Assembly: GCF_002153655.1 (NCBI RefSeq)
Contig: NZ_JOPJ01000006.1
Coordinates: 1-64,000, forward strand
Reading direction: 5' to 3'
DNA: 64,000 nt
Source of the DNA: Acetobacter okinawensis
Lineage (GTDB): Bacteria > Pseudomonadota > Alphaproteobacteria > Acetobacterales > Acetobacteraceae
In this document: positions 27,455 to 36,148 of the stretch, in pieces
Layout: every line of letters begins with the position of its first letter
How positions within the stretch are numbered: position 1 is the stretch's first letter
Program-made: the position numbers and the translations under genes
The notes under the pieces: model-generated
Told to the model about the DNA's origin: nothing
Database searches by the model: none
What the model saw: the letters and a program-made list of their open reading frames with translations, nothing else

Positions 27455-28078
27455 GTGGTAAAAAGGCGGCGTCAGTTACAGGAGGCAGAAAAACAGCTCT
27501 GGGCGCTGGTGGTGCGGGATGTCGCTCCCCTGAGCGGGGCCAGCCTTGTTCCCCCTACGGCAGACACAGCTTTTGTGGTGGAAGGCGATGTTCCACCCCC
27601 CGCCATTCCACAAAAAAACTATAAAAAAGGCTACACGCGGGCCAAGCCGGTGGGGGGGCTGCTGTGGGCAGAACGTCCGCTGGCGGCCGTGGCTCCGGCT
27701 CCGCCTCCACTCACCGTGCAGCGTATGCCCCCGGTTGCGGAAAAAATTGGTCAGCGCCAGCCCGGTGTGGATGATTATAGCTGGCGGCGTTTCCAGCAAG
27801 GGGACATGCGGGTGGAAAAACGGCTCGACCTGCACGGTATGGTGGCGCAGGAAGCGTTTGTCCGCCTGATGGAATTTATGGATGTCGCCGCCCATCGTGG
27901 CCTGCGCTGTGTGGAAATTATTACCGGGCTAGGCACAGGGCAGGAAGGGGGTATTTTGCGGCGCGAACTGCCCTACTGGCTGGAGCGCGCGGAAATACGC
28001 ACCCGTATTCTGGGGCTGGCTTACCCGCATGTGGGCAACAAAGGGTCCGTACGGATTTTACTGCGCAAGCGCAGGTAG
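27455..28078 (+). CDS. Smr-domain protein
   Basis: 207 residues from GTG 27455. A proline-rich, probably disordered N-terminal half leads to a C-terminal Smr domain (about 118-207) with LDLHG (124-128) and the loop ITGLGTGQEGGILRR. Smr domains are nicking or RNA-binding nucleases found alone or on MutS2; the standalone alphaproteobacterial type is of unknown role. Its 3' end overlaps the converging minus-strand gene by 21 bp. The N-terminal half carries no family motif. Usually paired with mltA in related genomes; mltA is not seen beside it here. Confidence 0.85.
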   Translation: MVKRRRQLQEAEKQLWALVVRDVAPLSGASLVPPTADTAFVVEGDVPPPAIPQKNYKKGYTRAKPVGGLLWAERPLAAVAPAPPPLTVQRMPPVAEKIGQRQPGVDDYSWRRFQQGDMRVEKRLDLHGMVAQEAFVRLMEFMDVAAHRGLRCVEIITGLGTGQEGGILRRELPYWLERAEIRTRILGLAYPHVGNKGSVRILLRKRR

Positions 28079-29200
28079 CTGGGGTGGTGCGGAGGCAGCA
28101 CTTTTCCAGCGTGGCAGGTTCAGCGCCAGCCAGCGGCGGAGCGCCATGCCCACATTCACATCCGGGGTCGCCATATTGTAAAAAGCAATACACTTTGCTC
28201 CCGACAGAACCGTCTGCTCACTGGCGAGCGCAATCTGTTGCAGGCTCAGCCGGGCCGCACAGGCTTCTGCCGCATGGCGCCAGCGTGCTACTTTGGCGGG
28301 TGGGGTCAGCAGGGGAAGCACAAGTGCGGCTTTAAGGCTGGCGGCTGTTGCAATGGCCTGCCACGCAAGGGGCAGAAAAGCCGGGGTGGATGTCCTGCGC
28401 TCACGTAGCAGAACGGTAGGAAATGTGGGGGGCAGAACCATATCCGCCGGTGCGGGAGCCTGCTGCGTGACCGTGTTGAGGAAAAGTGGTGTAAAACCTT
28501 TTGCCCCCAGCATGGCCAGCCGCTCCCTGAGTGCTGCATCCATGGGGAGCTGGATGGCATCCACCACACCGCTGGTCAGTGCGGCCATGGCGGTATCCGG
28601 TGTTGCATAACCGCTGACGGGCAAAGGCCGCAGTGCCAGCAGGTCAAATGCCAAAAGGGTGGGGAGTTCCGGCCCGCTGGGGGTGGAAACGGCAATGCGG
28701 GTGGTCTTGCTGCCCAGAATGACCCCCAGTGAACGGTGGAGGTTAACATGCCCGACAACCACGCTGGGCTGGCAGACACTCAGCACTGGTAGCCAGCGCT
28801 GGTAGGCGTAATGGACGCGGCTGTCCCCGGTCATGGAGGCCATGAGCGCGGTGCCGGGTACCAGCAGGCTGCTGGAGGCGCTGCTCAATTGTTCCTGTGC
28901 ATCAAACAGATTGGCCCCGGTTACCCCGTCCCACCCGGTGGTGAAGGAGAGGTCAAAGGGGGGCTGCCCCAGTTCTTCCGCCATTTGAGGGGCCAGATGG
29001 CTGGCCCATGTGCCGCACGGTGTTTCCGCACTGCCAGCAACGATCAGCCTTGTGGTCTGCTCGGAGGTTGAGGTGGCAACCGGACCAACGAGAATGTCAT
29101 CTGCCGCCCGGGCTGCTGTGGCGGTTGCCGCCAGACACCCCACAGCGCCCCCCAAAAACAGACGGCGGGAGAGGGCGGCACCCTGGCGTTGATGCATCAT
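28058..29200 (-). CDS. Tat-exported periplasmic binding-protein-like protein, unknown function
   Basis: 380 residues from ATG 29200 (a TTG at 29227 is possible). The N-terminus has a twin-arginine signal, SRRLFLGGAVGCLAATATAARA, written here as SRR followed by a hydrophobic stretch and an AxA cleavage site. The mature part resembles TRAP/TAXI or TctC-like solute-binding folds only in outline: alternating hydrophobic strands, a GYATPDTAMAALTSGVVDAIQLP segment typical of repeated allocation of ligand loops, and no transporter genes alongside. The ligand is unknown. Convergent with the Smr gene with a 21-bp overlap, and upstream of nothing on its strand within the next 70 bp except hemF in series. 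Confidence 0.6.
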   Translation of the reverse strand: MMHQRQGAALSRRLFLGGAVGCLAATATAARAADDILVGPVATSTSEQTTRLIVAGSAETPCGTWASHLAPQMAEELGQPPFDLSFTTGWDGVTGANLFDAQEQLSSASSSLLVPGTALMASMTGDSRVHYAYQRWLPVLSVCQPSVVVGHVNLHRSLGVILGSKTTRIAVSTPSGPELPTLLAFDLLALRPLPVSGYATPDTAMAALTSGVVDAIQLPMDAALRERLAMLGAKGFTPLFLNTVTQQAPAPADMVLPPTFPTVLLRERRTSTPAFLPLAWQAIATAASLKAALVLPLLTPPAKVARWRHAAEACAARLSLQQIALASEQTVLSGAKCIAFYNMATPDVNVGMALRRWLALNLPRWKSAASAPPQLPALAQ

Positions 29201-29300
29201 GGATGAGGCAGGAAGGAGATCAGACAAACACCAGGAGCCTTATTAAAGTTATTGCCGTCTCATATTATGCGAAATTAACGGCAGAAACACGGCCATTTTA

Positions 29301-30215
29301 TTACGGCCATTTAACCTCTGGCGGCATGCTCATCAGAATGGCTTCTGTATGCCCCCCGGTTTTGAGCCCGAACAAGGTGCCCCGGTCGTGCAGAAGGTTG
29401 AACTCCACGTAACGGCCACGGCGTACAAGCTGGGCGTCACGCTGTTCGGGGGTCCATGGTTCCATCATGCGGCCACGGATAATGCGCGGATAAGCGTCCA
29501 GAAAAGCCAGCCCGACGTCCTTGGTAAAAGCAAAGTCGGCCTGCGCATTGCCGCTATCCAGCCGGTCATAAAAAATGCCGCCAAGGCCGCGCGGTTCGTT
29601 GCGGTGGGGCAGGTAGAAGTATTTGTCACACCATGCCTTGAAGCGGGGGTAATACTCCGGGTCATGCGTATTGCATGCCTGCGCAAAGGCGGCATGGAAC
29701 GTGGCGGCATCATCCTGTGCCTCGTCACTGGCGGGAAACATGGGGGTAATGTCCCCCCCACCGCCAAACCAGCCCTGCGTTGTAATAATCATGCGGGTGT
29801 TAAAATGGGCCGCAGGCACAAGCGGATTGCACATATGCGCAACAAGGCTGATGCCGGTTGCAAAAAAATGCGGGTTTTCGCTGGCACCGGGGATGCTGGC
29901 GGCAAAGTCGGGTGAAAATGTGCCTTCTACAGTAGAGACATTCACCCCCACTTTTTCAAACACCCGCCCACGCATCAGGCTCATGACCCCGCCGCCACCG
30001 GGGGTTTTGTCCTCGTTCTGGCGGGTCCAGCTTTTGCGCTCAAAGCGGCCGGGCTGCTCGTGGCCGGGAAGAATGGGGCTGTTCTGGGCCGCCGCGTCTG
30101 TCTCAATCGCTTCAAAAGCGGCGCAGATGCGGTCACGCAGGGTTTCAAACCATGTGCTGGCCGCTTCCCTGAGTGTGTCGTGCGTGGGAACAGAGGCGGG
30201 CTTGGTTGGCGTCAT
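29301..30215 (-). CDS. hemF: Oxygen-dependent coproporphyrinogen-III oxidase
   Basis: 304 residues. Decarboxylates coproporphyrinogen III to protoporphyrinogen IX using oxygen. Family segments are complete: [29 protein letters not shown] with the catalytic-region histidine, [29 protein letters not shown] and [17 protein letters not shown]-like closing motif. Cytosolic. Divergent from the cytochrome b gene across 165 bp; haem supply next to a haem-protein pair is functionally sensible but may be coincidental. Confidence 0.97.
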   Translation of the reverse strand: MTPTKPASVPTHDTLREAASTWFETLRDRICAAFEAIETDAAAQNSPILPGHEQPGRFERKSWTRQNEDKTPGGGGVMSLMRGRVFEKVGVNVSTVEGTFSPDFAASIPGASENPHFFATGISLVAHMCNPLVPAAHFNTRMIITTQGWFGGGGDITPMFPASDEAQDDAATFHAAFAQACNTHDPEYYPRFKAWCDKYFYLPHRNEPRGLGGIFYDRLDSGNAQADFAFTKDVGLAFLDAYPRIIRGRMMEPWTPEQRDAQLVRRGRYVEFNLLHDRGTLFGLKTGGHTEAILMSMPPEVKWP

Positions 30216-30380
30216 GTATCAGGCTCTTTCCATAACAGGTCTGCTGCCTGAGGGGCAGAGAATCGGTTTTGGGTATTTTTCCAAGGGGTGCGCCTTAGGG
30301 GCGGTCATTGCAAGATCACGCGGTTCGTCGTTAAACGGAAACCTCGTTCGCCGGGTGGCGGGTCATGGGGGAGAGGTGCA

Positions 30381-31559
30381 ATGGCTGCTAAACCAGTCTG
30401 CCACAACGCGCAGGAGGCGGCGCCAACACGACGGGGCCAGCTTGGCGCACGTGTTGCGGCCTATGGTGGTCTGCCGTTACCTGCGGATTTGAACTGGTTG
30501 TGGACCGTGGGCGCCATCCTGTGCGCCATACTGGCCCTTATGCTGCTCAGCGGGCTAACTCTTACGTTGGCCTATACGCCTGATGCGGGGTTGGCCTTTG
30601 GCTCGGTCGAAGGGATCGAACGCCGCTTGCCCGCAGGTTGGCTGCTGCGCGCCATGCACATGACGGGCGCATCCTTTTTTATGCTGGCTCTGTATGTCCA
30701 TCTTTTGCGCGGCCTCTATTACCGTTCCTACCAGCCGCCGCGCCGGGCGGTGTGGATGAGCGGGTGCACCCTGCTGGTCATGGTCATGGTTACGGCATTT
30801 GCCGGTTACGTGCTGCCATGGGGGCAGATGTCCTACTGGGGGGCGGATGTGGCGGGCAAGGCCGTGGGGGCGTTGCCGCTGGTGGGTGGCTGGTTGGAAG
30901 GTCTTTTTCTGGGAGGGGATGCACCGGGTACTCCAACCCTGCACCGTATGTTTGCCCTGCACTTTGGGCTGGCGTTCCTGATTGTAGGCATGGTTGTGGG
31001 GCATATTGCGTGTGTGCATGCGCGGGGGAGTTCCAGCCCCTCAGCCTCTGCGGTGCCGGAGCGTGGGATGCTGCCCTTCCACCCGTATTTTACGGTGCGC
31101 GACATGCTGGCCATTGTGCTGGTTGCACTCGCATTTGTCGCGGTCATGTGTCTTTGGCCGGAGCTGATTACAGAGCCCGCCAATTACCGCCCGGCCAACC
31201 CGCTGCACACGCCAGCCGATATTGAGCCTGAATGGTATTTTCTGCCTTTTTACGGAATGATGCAGGCTGTGCCGTTCAAACTGGGTGGTCTTTTGCTGTC
31301 TGGTGGCGCGGTGGCCGTGCTGTTTGCCGTGCCATGGCTGGACCCGGCACACGGTGCCGGGCGACGCACACCTGCTCTGCTGCGGTTTGGCGCCGTGGTG
31401 GTCCTTGCTGGTTCGGCCGTGGCAACTGCCTGTGCGGGCCTGCACCACATGCAGGGCGGCTGGCTGCTTGTGGCCCGGTTGGGAATGGTGGGGTACTACG
31501 CGTATTTTCTGGTTTTTCTGCCTTTGTCGGGCAGGTGTGGGCAGGGGGCGCAGGTATGA
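30381..31559 (+). CDS. petB: Cytochrome b of a bc1 complex
   Basis: 392 residues with about eight hydrophobic helices. Haem ligands are all in place with canonical spacing: H93 and H107 (RAMHMTGASFF, LYVHLLRG) and H194 and H208 (FALHFG, VGHIACVH). The Qo-site segments GYVLPWGQMSYWGADV and PEWY are intact, so the subunit should be functional. ATG 30381 has GGAGAGG upstream. The last codons overlap the c1 gene (ATGATG). The expected Rieske gene (petA) is not upstream: hemF lies there in the opposite direction. Confidence 0.93.
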   Translation: MAAKPVCHNAQEAAPTRRGQLGARVAAYGGLPLPADLNWLWTVGAILCAILALMLLSGLTLTLAYTPDAGLAFGSVEGIERRLPAGWLLRAMHMTGASFFMLALYVHLLRGLYYRSYQPPRRAVWMSGCTLLVMVMVTAFAGYVLPWGQMSYWGADVAGKAVGALPLVGGWLEGLFLGGDAPGTPTLHRMFALHFGLAFLIVGMVVGHIACVHARGSSSPSASAVPERGMLPFHPYFTVRDMLAIVLVALAFVAVMCLWPELITEPANYRPANPLHTPADIEPEWYFLPFYGMMQAVPFKLGGLLLSGGAVAVLFAVPWLDPAHGAGRRTPALLRFGAVVVLAGSAVATACAGLHHMQGGWLLVARLGMVGYYAYFLVFLPLSGRCGQGAQV

Positions 31560-32317
31560 TGCGCCGCCAGTTTGCAGCCATTGGCGCAGGTATGCTGTGG
31601 GCCTGTAGCGCATGGGCGCAGCCTGCGGGCGGTCCGGCGCATGCGCCCCGGCAGCACTGGTCCTTTGCGGGGCCATTGGGGTCTTTTGACCTGAGCGCGG
31701 TGCAGCGGGGCTATGCAGTTTTTGCTGGCTCCTGCGCGTCATGCCACAGCCTGTCCCAACTGCATTTTTCCGATTTTTCGGGCATGGGTCTGAGCGCATC
31801 GGAGGTGGTAGCACTGGCGGCGACATGGCAGGTGCCAGACGGGCTGGATGCGGAAGGTCGGCTGAAGCACCGCACTGCCCGCCCGGATGACGCCCTGCCA
31901 TCGCCCTATTCCGGGCCGGAGGCGGCTCTTGCGGCCAATCAGGGCGTTGTTCCTCCCGACCTTTCACGCATTCTCAAGGTCTATCCCGGCGGGCCAGACA
32001 GGCTGTATGGGCTGTTGAGCGGATATGCCCCACAGGCTGAACGGCAGAAAGGGCGCGGTTTTTTTAACCCCTATGCAATTGGTCACTTTACGGCCATGCC
32101 CCCGCCGTTGCATGGCAACGAGGTCAAATACGCGGACGGCACGGTGCCGGATGTGCAGGCCGAAGCGCGGGACGTTACGACGTTTCTCGCATGGGTTTCT
32201 GCCCCCCATCAGGACCAGCGCCGCAGGTTGGGTGTGGGAGCGGGGCTGTATCTGTGCTTTCTTGCCGTGCTGTTTGCCCTCTTAAACCGGAGAATCTGGT
32301 CTGATGTCAGAAAATGA
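31556..32317 (+). CDS. petC: Cytochrome c1 of a bc1 complex
   Basis: 253 residues. Signal sequence (about 1-22, ending AWA), one haem c site CASCH (60-64), distal methionine in FTAMPPPLHG, and a C-terminal membrane anchor (GAGLYLCFLAVLFALL). It takes electrons from the Rieske cluster to soluble cytochrome c or an oxidase. Two adjacent ATG codons (31556, 31559) overlap the petB stop. The 3' end overlaps mtnP by 14 bp, so transcription likely continues into mtnP. Confidence 0.93.
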   Translation: MMRRQFAAIGAGMLWACSAWAQPAGGPAHAPRQHWSFAGPLGSFDLSAVQRGYAVFAGSCASCHSLSQLHFSDFSGMGLSASEVVALAATWQVPDGLDAEGRLKHRTARPDDALPSPYSGPEAALAANQGVVPPDLSRILKVYPGGPDRLYGLLSGYAPQAERQKGRGFFNPYAIGHFTAMPPPLHGNEVKYADGTVPDVQAEARDVTTFLAWVSAPHQDQRRRLGVGAGLYLCFLAVLFALLNRRIWSDVRK

Positions 32318-33191
32318 AGTTGTGGAACCCGTTATCGGTCTGGTTGGCGGGTCCGGCCTGTATGATATTGACGGTCTGGAAGACAAGGAATGGCGCACGG
32401 TGGAAACGCCGTGGGGCATGCCCTCCGACCAGCTTCTGTTTGGTCGGCTTGATGGCGTAAAATGCGTATTTCTGCCCCGCCACGGTCGGGGGCACCCCAT
32501 TCCGCCTTCACGGCTGAACTACAAGGCCAATATTGCCGCGCTTAAAATTTCTGGCGTGACCGATATTGTCTCCCTTTCCGCCGTGGGCTCCCTCAAGGAG
32601 GAACTGCCGCCCGGCCGGTTTGTGATTATCGACCAGTTTATTGACCGCACCATTGCGCGCGATAAGAGCTTTTTTGATACCGGCTGTGTTGCCCATATTT
32701 CCATGGCGGACCCGCTGTGCAACCGCGTAGGTGATGTGCTCAAGGCCGAAGCTGACAAGCTGGGCATTGAGGCGACACGCAAAGGCACGTATCTGGTCAT
32801 GGAAGGCCCGCAGTTTTCCACACGGGCGGAGAGTGAGCTTTACCGCACATGGGGCTGCTCGGTTATTGGTATGACCAACATGCCCGAAGCCAGCCTGGCC
32901 CGTGAAGCCGAGATCTGCTACGCGACCGTCGCCATGGTGACCGATTATGATTGCTGGCACACCGAGCATGATAACGTTACCGTGGACAGTGTTGTCAAAA
33001 TCATGCAGGCCAACTCCGCCAAGGCCAAGGCGCTGGTCAAGGCGGTTATTCCTGCACTGGGTGGCAAAAAGCGTGGCCTGTGCAGCGCGGGCTGCGACCG
33101 TGCACTGGAATACGCCCTGATTACCGCGCCTGACGCGCGTGACCCGGAACTGATGGGTAAGCTTAAAACCATTGCAGGCCGGGTGATTTAA
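32304..33191 (+). CDS. mtnP: S-methyl-5'-thioadenosine phosphorylase
   Basis: 295 residues. Cleaves methylthioadenosine to adenine and methylthioribose-1-phosphate in methionine salvage. PNP-family motifs: GLVGGSGLYD, the phosphate loop PRHGRGHPIPPS, MEGPQFSTRAES for ribose and base, and GMTNMPEASLAREAEICYA. ATG 32304 lies inside petC. No other salvage-pathway gene is nearby. A closely related alternative, purine nucleoside phosphorylase, is less likely because of the SLSAVGSLKEEL and DQFIDRT segments. Confidence 0.94.
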   Translation: MSENEVVEPVIGLVGGSGLYDIDGLEDKEWRTVETPWGMPSDQLLFGRLDGVKCVFLPRHGRGHPIPPSRLNYKANIAALKISGVTDIVSLSAVGSLKEELPPGRFVIIDQFIDRTIARDKSFFDTGCVAHISMADPLCNRVGDVLKAEADKLGIEATRKGTYLVMEGPQFSTRAESELYRTWGCSVIGMTNMPEASLAREAEICYATVAMVTDYDCWHTEHDNVTVDSVVKIMQANSAKAKALVKAVIPALGGKKRGLCSAGCDRALEYALITAPDARDPELMGKLKTIAGRVI

Positions 33192-33211
33192 ACCACCACA
33201 ATGCTGCTGGC

Positions 33212-33232
33212 CCGCAGGAGAACTGCCTGCGG
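33212..33232 (+). terminator. Weak hairpin after mtnP
   Basis: CCGCAGG / CCTGCGG with a 7-nt loop, 21 bp after the stop; a short T run comes only 15 nt later (33247-33251). Confidence 0.35.
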
Positions 33233-33394
33233 AGCCACGGCTTGAGTTTTTGCTGTGCGGGCAGGTCTGGTTGGGGCCTGTCTGTTCTGCTTTGTGGGGA
33301 ATGGCGCTCTGGGTGTTGCACGGACCCCAAATGCCAGACGCACGACATTTGATGAAATGCCATGTGCAAACAGAGAATTTTTTATTTGGAAACA

Positions 33395-33480
33395 TGGTGG
33401 AGGGGGTTGGATTCGAACCAACGTAGGCGTACGCCAGCGGATTTACAGTCCGCCCCCTTTAGCCACTCGGGCACCCCTCC
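33395..33480 (-). tRNA. tRNA-Tyr (GTA anticodon)
   Basis: Class II tRNA with encoded CCA. Reading the minus strand: acceptor GGAGGGG pairs with CCCCTCC, D arm CCCGAGTGGCTAAAGGG, anticodon stem GCGGA/TCCGC around CTGTAAA, 14-nt long variable arm, and T arm GTTGG-TTCGAAT-CCAAC. The anticodon GTA lies at 33444-33446. The long variable arm fits bacterial tyrosine tRNA. Confidence 0.97.
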
Positions 33481-33495
33481 GACTTGTTGAGCACT

Positions 33496-33524
33496 GATCT
33501 AAAGCCTGATCTGGGGGGTGTCAA
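33496..33524 (-). promoter_or_regulatory. Promoter of tRNA-Tyr
   Basis: On the minus strand a perfect -35 TTGACA (33524-33519), a 17-bp spacer and -10 TAGATC (33501-33496) end 16 bp before the tRNA 5' end. Confidence 0.7.
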
Positions 33525-33693
33525 TGGCTTTGATGAATATTCTTTGCTCATGGTGGGTTAGGGGCTTTTGCCCCGTGTTGTCGTATGGGCGGGCTGGTAA
33601 AAGATTTACAGTCATTGGGGTGGACATCCACCAAGGTTCGGGGAAAAGCTGCACCCGGTTTTGAGTGTCCGATAGCTACGGGGAGTTCAGGTT

Positions 33694-34512
33694 TTGAGCA
33701 AACACCACACAGTCCGGCGGCATACGCCCCGCTCGCTGGCGGCACTGGATGCGCCCATTGTCTCCCTGACTGCCTACACGGCACCCATGGCCCGCCTGCT
33801 GGACCCGCATTGCGACCTGCTTCTGGTAGGGGATTCGCTGGGTATGGTGGTGTATGGCATGGACTCCACTCTGGCCGTGAGCGTGGAGATGATGATTGCC
33901 CACGGGCAGGCGGTTGTGCGCGGCAGCCAGACGGCCTGCGTTGCAGTGGACATGCCGTTTGGCAGTTATCAGGAAAGCCCGCAGCAGGCGTTCCGGGTTG
34001 CGGCGGACATTATGGCCCGGACGGGGGCAGGCTGCGTCAAGCTTGAAGGCGGGCGCGAAATGGCGCCGACCATTGCCTTTCTGGTCCAGCGTGGCATTCC
34101 GGTTATCGGGCATATCGGGCTTAAACCGCAGGCAGTGCATGCACATGGGGGCTTCCGCACCGTGGGGCGTGGGGATGAGGCCGAGCAGATCATGGCCGAC
34201 GCGCTGGCGGTGGAGCAGGCAGGAGCCTTTGCCGTGGTGATTGAAAGCACGATGGAGCCGCTCTCGCGCGCGATTACCGAGGCATTGAGCATTCTGACTA
34301 TAGGCATAGGGGCGTCCCCCATGTGCGATGGGCAGGTGCTGGTGGCCGAGGACATGCTGGGCCTGTTCCCCGACTTTACACCACGGTTTGTACGTAAATT
34401 TGCCAATCTGGGGCAGGAGGTAGAGCGTGCAGCGGCGGACTACGCCCATGCCGTGCGCACACGCAGTTTTCCCGGCCCTGCGGAATGTGTGGGCATGCCC
34501 AAGGCGGACTGA
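33694..34512 (+). CDS. panB: 3-methyl-2-oxobutanoate hydroxymethyltransferase
   Basis: 272 residues from TTG 33694, with GGGGAG about 9 nt upstream. First committed step of pantothenate synthesis: transfers a one-carbon unit from methylene-THF to ketoisovalerate. Family segments: [51 protein letters not shown] and [15 protein letters not shown]-like metal and substrate loops. panC is not in this window, so this is a lone gene. Ends at a GC-rich hairpin facing the old yellow enzyme gene. Confidence 0.95.
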   Translation: MSKHHTVRRHTPRSLAALDAPIVSLTAYTAPMARLLDPHCDLLLVGDSLGMVVYGMDSTLAVSVEMMIAHGQAVVRGSQTACVAVDMPFGSYQESPQQAFRVAADIMARTGAGCVKLEGGREMAPTIAFLVQRGIPVIGHIGLKPQAVHAHGGFRTVGRGDEAEQIMADALAVEQAGAFAVVIESTMEPLSRAITEALSILTIGIGASPMCDGQVLVAEDMLGLFPDFTPRFVRKFANLGQEVERAAADYAHAVRTRSFPGPAECVGMPKAD

Positions 34513-34584
34513 CCTGCCAGTCAGTACCCCTCCGGTGTTGGGGGGGGCTGCACAGGATTTACCCCGCGCAACCGGCGGGGCAAA

Positions 34585-34617
34585 CCTTCCGCACAGGCAG
34601 GTTGCCCGTGCGGAAGG
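34585..34617. terminator. 10-bp hairpin between convergent panB and the old yellow enzyme gene
   Basis: CCTTCCGCAC (34585-34594) pairs with GTGCGGAAGG (34608-34617) across a 13-nt loop. No T tract; a smaller CCCCGC/GCGGGG stem precedes it at 34562-34580. Confidence 0.5.
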
Positions 34618-34630
34618 GGCGACATACCCG

Positions 34631-35722
34631 TTACTGGTAGCGTGAGAGCCACCAGGCGTAGGAGGGTGGCAGAATGGTTTTTGCATCTTTTGCGTGCAGG
34701 ATGCGTGCTGCCTCATGCGGCCAGTGCGGGTTGGCCAGCAGCGGGCGGCCTAGTGTGGCCACATCCACAATGTTGTTGCGGATCAGCGCATCGGCCTGAC
34801 GCCCTTCGCTGATATACCATGAGGTGGTGACAGGCAGCCCTGCCTCCTGCCGGACCCGGTGCGCATAAGGGGCCATAAAGCCTGCACTCCACGGAATGTT
34901 GGCATCAGGTGTGGAAAAACCGATGCTGACATCTATGAAGTCCAGCCCGTGCTCTTTCATCTTACGCACAAGGGCAATGGACTCCTCGAGTGTCTGCTCG
35001 TCGTTCCCGTCAAATTCGATCACGCCAAAACGTGCGCTCAGTGGCCGGTCTTCGGGCCAGACAGCACGGACAGCGGCCAGAGTTTCCAGCAAAAAGCGTC
35101 CCCGGTTTTCTGCCGAACCGCCATACTGGTCAGTGCGTTTGTTGGAATGCGTGGACCAGAAGCTCTGCGCCAGATAACCGTGGGCAAAATGCAGCATCAG
35201 CCACTCAAAGCCCGCATCGCGCGCACGGATTGCAGCCGCCACAAAGTCGCTTTTAACGCGTTCAATGTCCTCAAGGGTCATCTCATGCGGCACGCGGGAC
35301 AGGGCAGGGCCAAATGCTATGGGGGAGGGGGCAATGGGCTGCCAGCCACGCGGGTCGGAAGGGGGGATATGGTCATCACCTTCCCACGGTATATTGGCGC
35401 TGGCCTTGCGGCCCGCATGGGCGATCTGAATACCCGGAGTGGCACCGGTTTTGCGGATACTGGCAACAATGGGGGCAAAGGCCTGCGCCTGTGTATCGTT
35501 CCAAAGGCCAAGGCAGTTGGGGGTAATGCGCCCTTCGGGGGAGACAGCGGTGGCTTCCAGCGTGACCAGCCCTGCTCCGCCACGCGCGAGGGAAGCATAA
35601 TGCACAGAGTGCCAGTCATTGGGTATGCCGTCCTGCGCCTGATACTGGCACATAGGGCCAACAGCAATGCGGTTGCGCAGAGTGCTGCCTTTTAGGGTAT
35701 AAGGGTCAAAAAGCGTGGGCAT
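34631..35722 (-). CDS. Old yellow enzyme, YqjM/NamA-like NADPH:flavin ene-reductase
   Basis: 363 residues. FMN-dependent reductase of electrophilic alkenes, quinones and nitro compounds. It belongs to the thermophilic-like YqjM class: redox-tuning C25 (VGPMCQYQ), substrate histidine pair in LHFAHGYL near residue 180, and the (S)NxRTDxYGGS motif as NKRTDQYGGS. AGGAA lies about 8 nt before the ATG at 35722. Divergent from an ArsR regulator with a 38-bp palindrome between them, so expression is probably induced when that repressor senses oxidants or electrophiles. The same pairing (CyeR with Cye1) is known in Corynebacterium. Confidence 0.92.
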   Translation of the reverse strand: MPTLFDPYTLKGSTLRNRIAVGPMCQYQAQDGIPNDWHSVHYASLARGGAGLVTLEATAVSPEGRITPNCLGLWNDTQAQAFAPIVASIRKTGATPGIQIAHAGRKASANIPWEGDDHIPPSDPRGWQPIAPSPIAFGPALSRVPHEMTLEDIERVKSDFVAAAIRARDAGFEWLMLHFAHGYLAQSFWSTHSNKRTDQYGGSAENRGRFLLETLAAVRAVWPEDRPLSARFGVIEFDGNDEQTLEESIALVRKMKEHGLDFIDVSIGFSTPDANIPWSAGFMAPYAHRVRQEAGLPVTTSWYISEGRQADALIRNNIVDVATLGRPLLANPHWPHEAARILHAKDAKTILPPSYAWWLSRYQ

Positions 35723-35750
35723 GGACCATGTTCCTGCTTACGGGGCGTGA

Positions 35751-35788
35751 TTGCCCGTTAGTTCGAATATAATCGAACTAACGGGCAA
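35751..35788. promoter_or_regulatory. 38-bp palindromic operator between old yellow enzyme and arsR-type gene
   Basis: Perfect 16-bp arms TTGCCCGTTAGTTCGA and TCGAACTAACGGGCAA flank a 6-bp spacer ATATAA. The spacer builds a plus-strand TATAAT (35768-35773) for the regulator and a minus-strand TATATT for the reductase, so a bound dimer would block both promoters. The regulator start is 30 bp to the right, the reductase start 29 bp to the left. Confidence 0.88.
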
Positions 35789-35817
35789 AGCAAGAGAAAG
35801 ACAGGCCAGATCGTGAC

Positions 35818-36138
35818 ATGAAGCAGTATGACCACCCCTTGGCGCAGGACCTGCAACTGCCCTGCCTGCTTTACGCCCTGTCCGACCCGTTCCGGCTGGA
35901 GGTGGTGCGCAAGCTTGCCCTGTGCCAGCCCCAACCCTGCGCCCCCTTGCAGGACGGGCGGCCAAAATCCTCCGTGTCCCACCATTTTTCGGTCTTGCGC
36001 AAGGCAGGCATTATCCGCACCGAGGTGGTGGGCGTAACCCATATGAATTCCCTACGTGAGCGGGAGCTTGAAGAGCGCTTCCCCGGTGTGCTGCGCGCAA
36101 TTATGGCCGTAGCCATGGCGGAGAGCGCACAGGGGTAG
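35818..36138 (+). CDS. ArsR-family winged-helix repressor, probable redox sensor
   Basis: 106 residues. The winged-helix core runs ALSDPFRLEVVRKL, then the recognition helix KSSVSHHFSVLRKAGIIRTE and a wing VGVTHMNSLRERELEERFPG. Three cysteines are present (C16, C36, C41); none forms the ELCVC metal site of ArsR proper, so metal sensing is unlikely, and C36/C41 near the third helix could act as a thiol switch like the single-gene regulators that control old yellow enzymes. It probably binds the adjacent palindrome and represses itself and the reductase. It converges on the alcohol dehydrogenase gene, 10 bp away. Confidence 0.88.
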   Translation: MKQYDHPLAQDLQLPCLLYALSDPFRLEVVRKLALCQPQPCAPLQDGRPKSSVSHHFSVLRKAGIIRTEVVGVTHMNSLRERELEERFPGVLRAIMAVAMAESAQG

Positions 36139-36148
36139 GTGCCTGCGG

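Noticed and set aside
33585-34046. Possible alternative gene reading across the panB start region
   Set aside because: Out of frame with panB for most of its length and without family features; panB has a TTG start with a good ribosome binding site.
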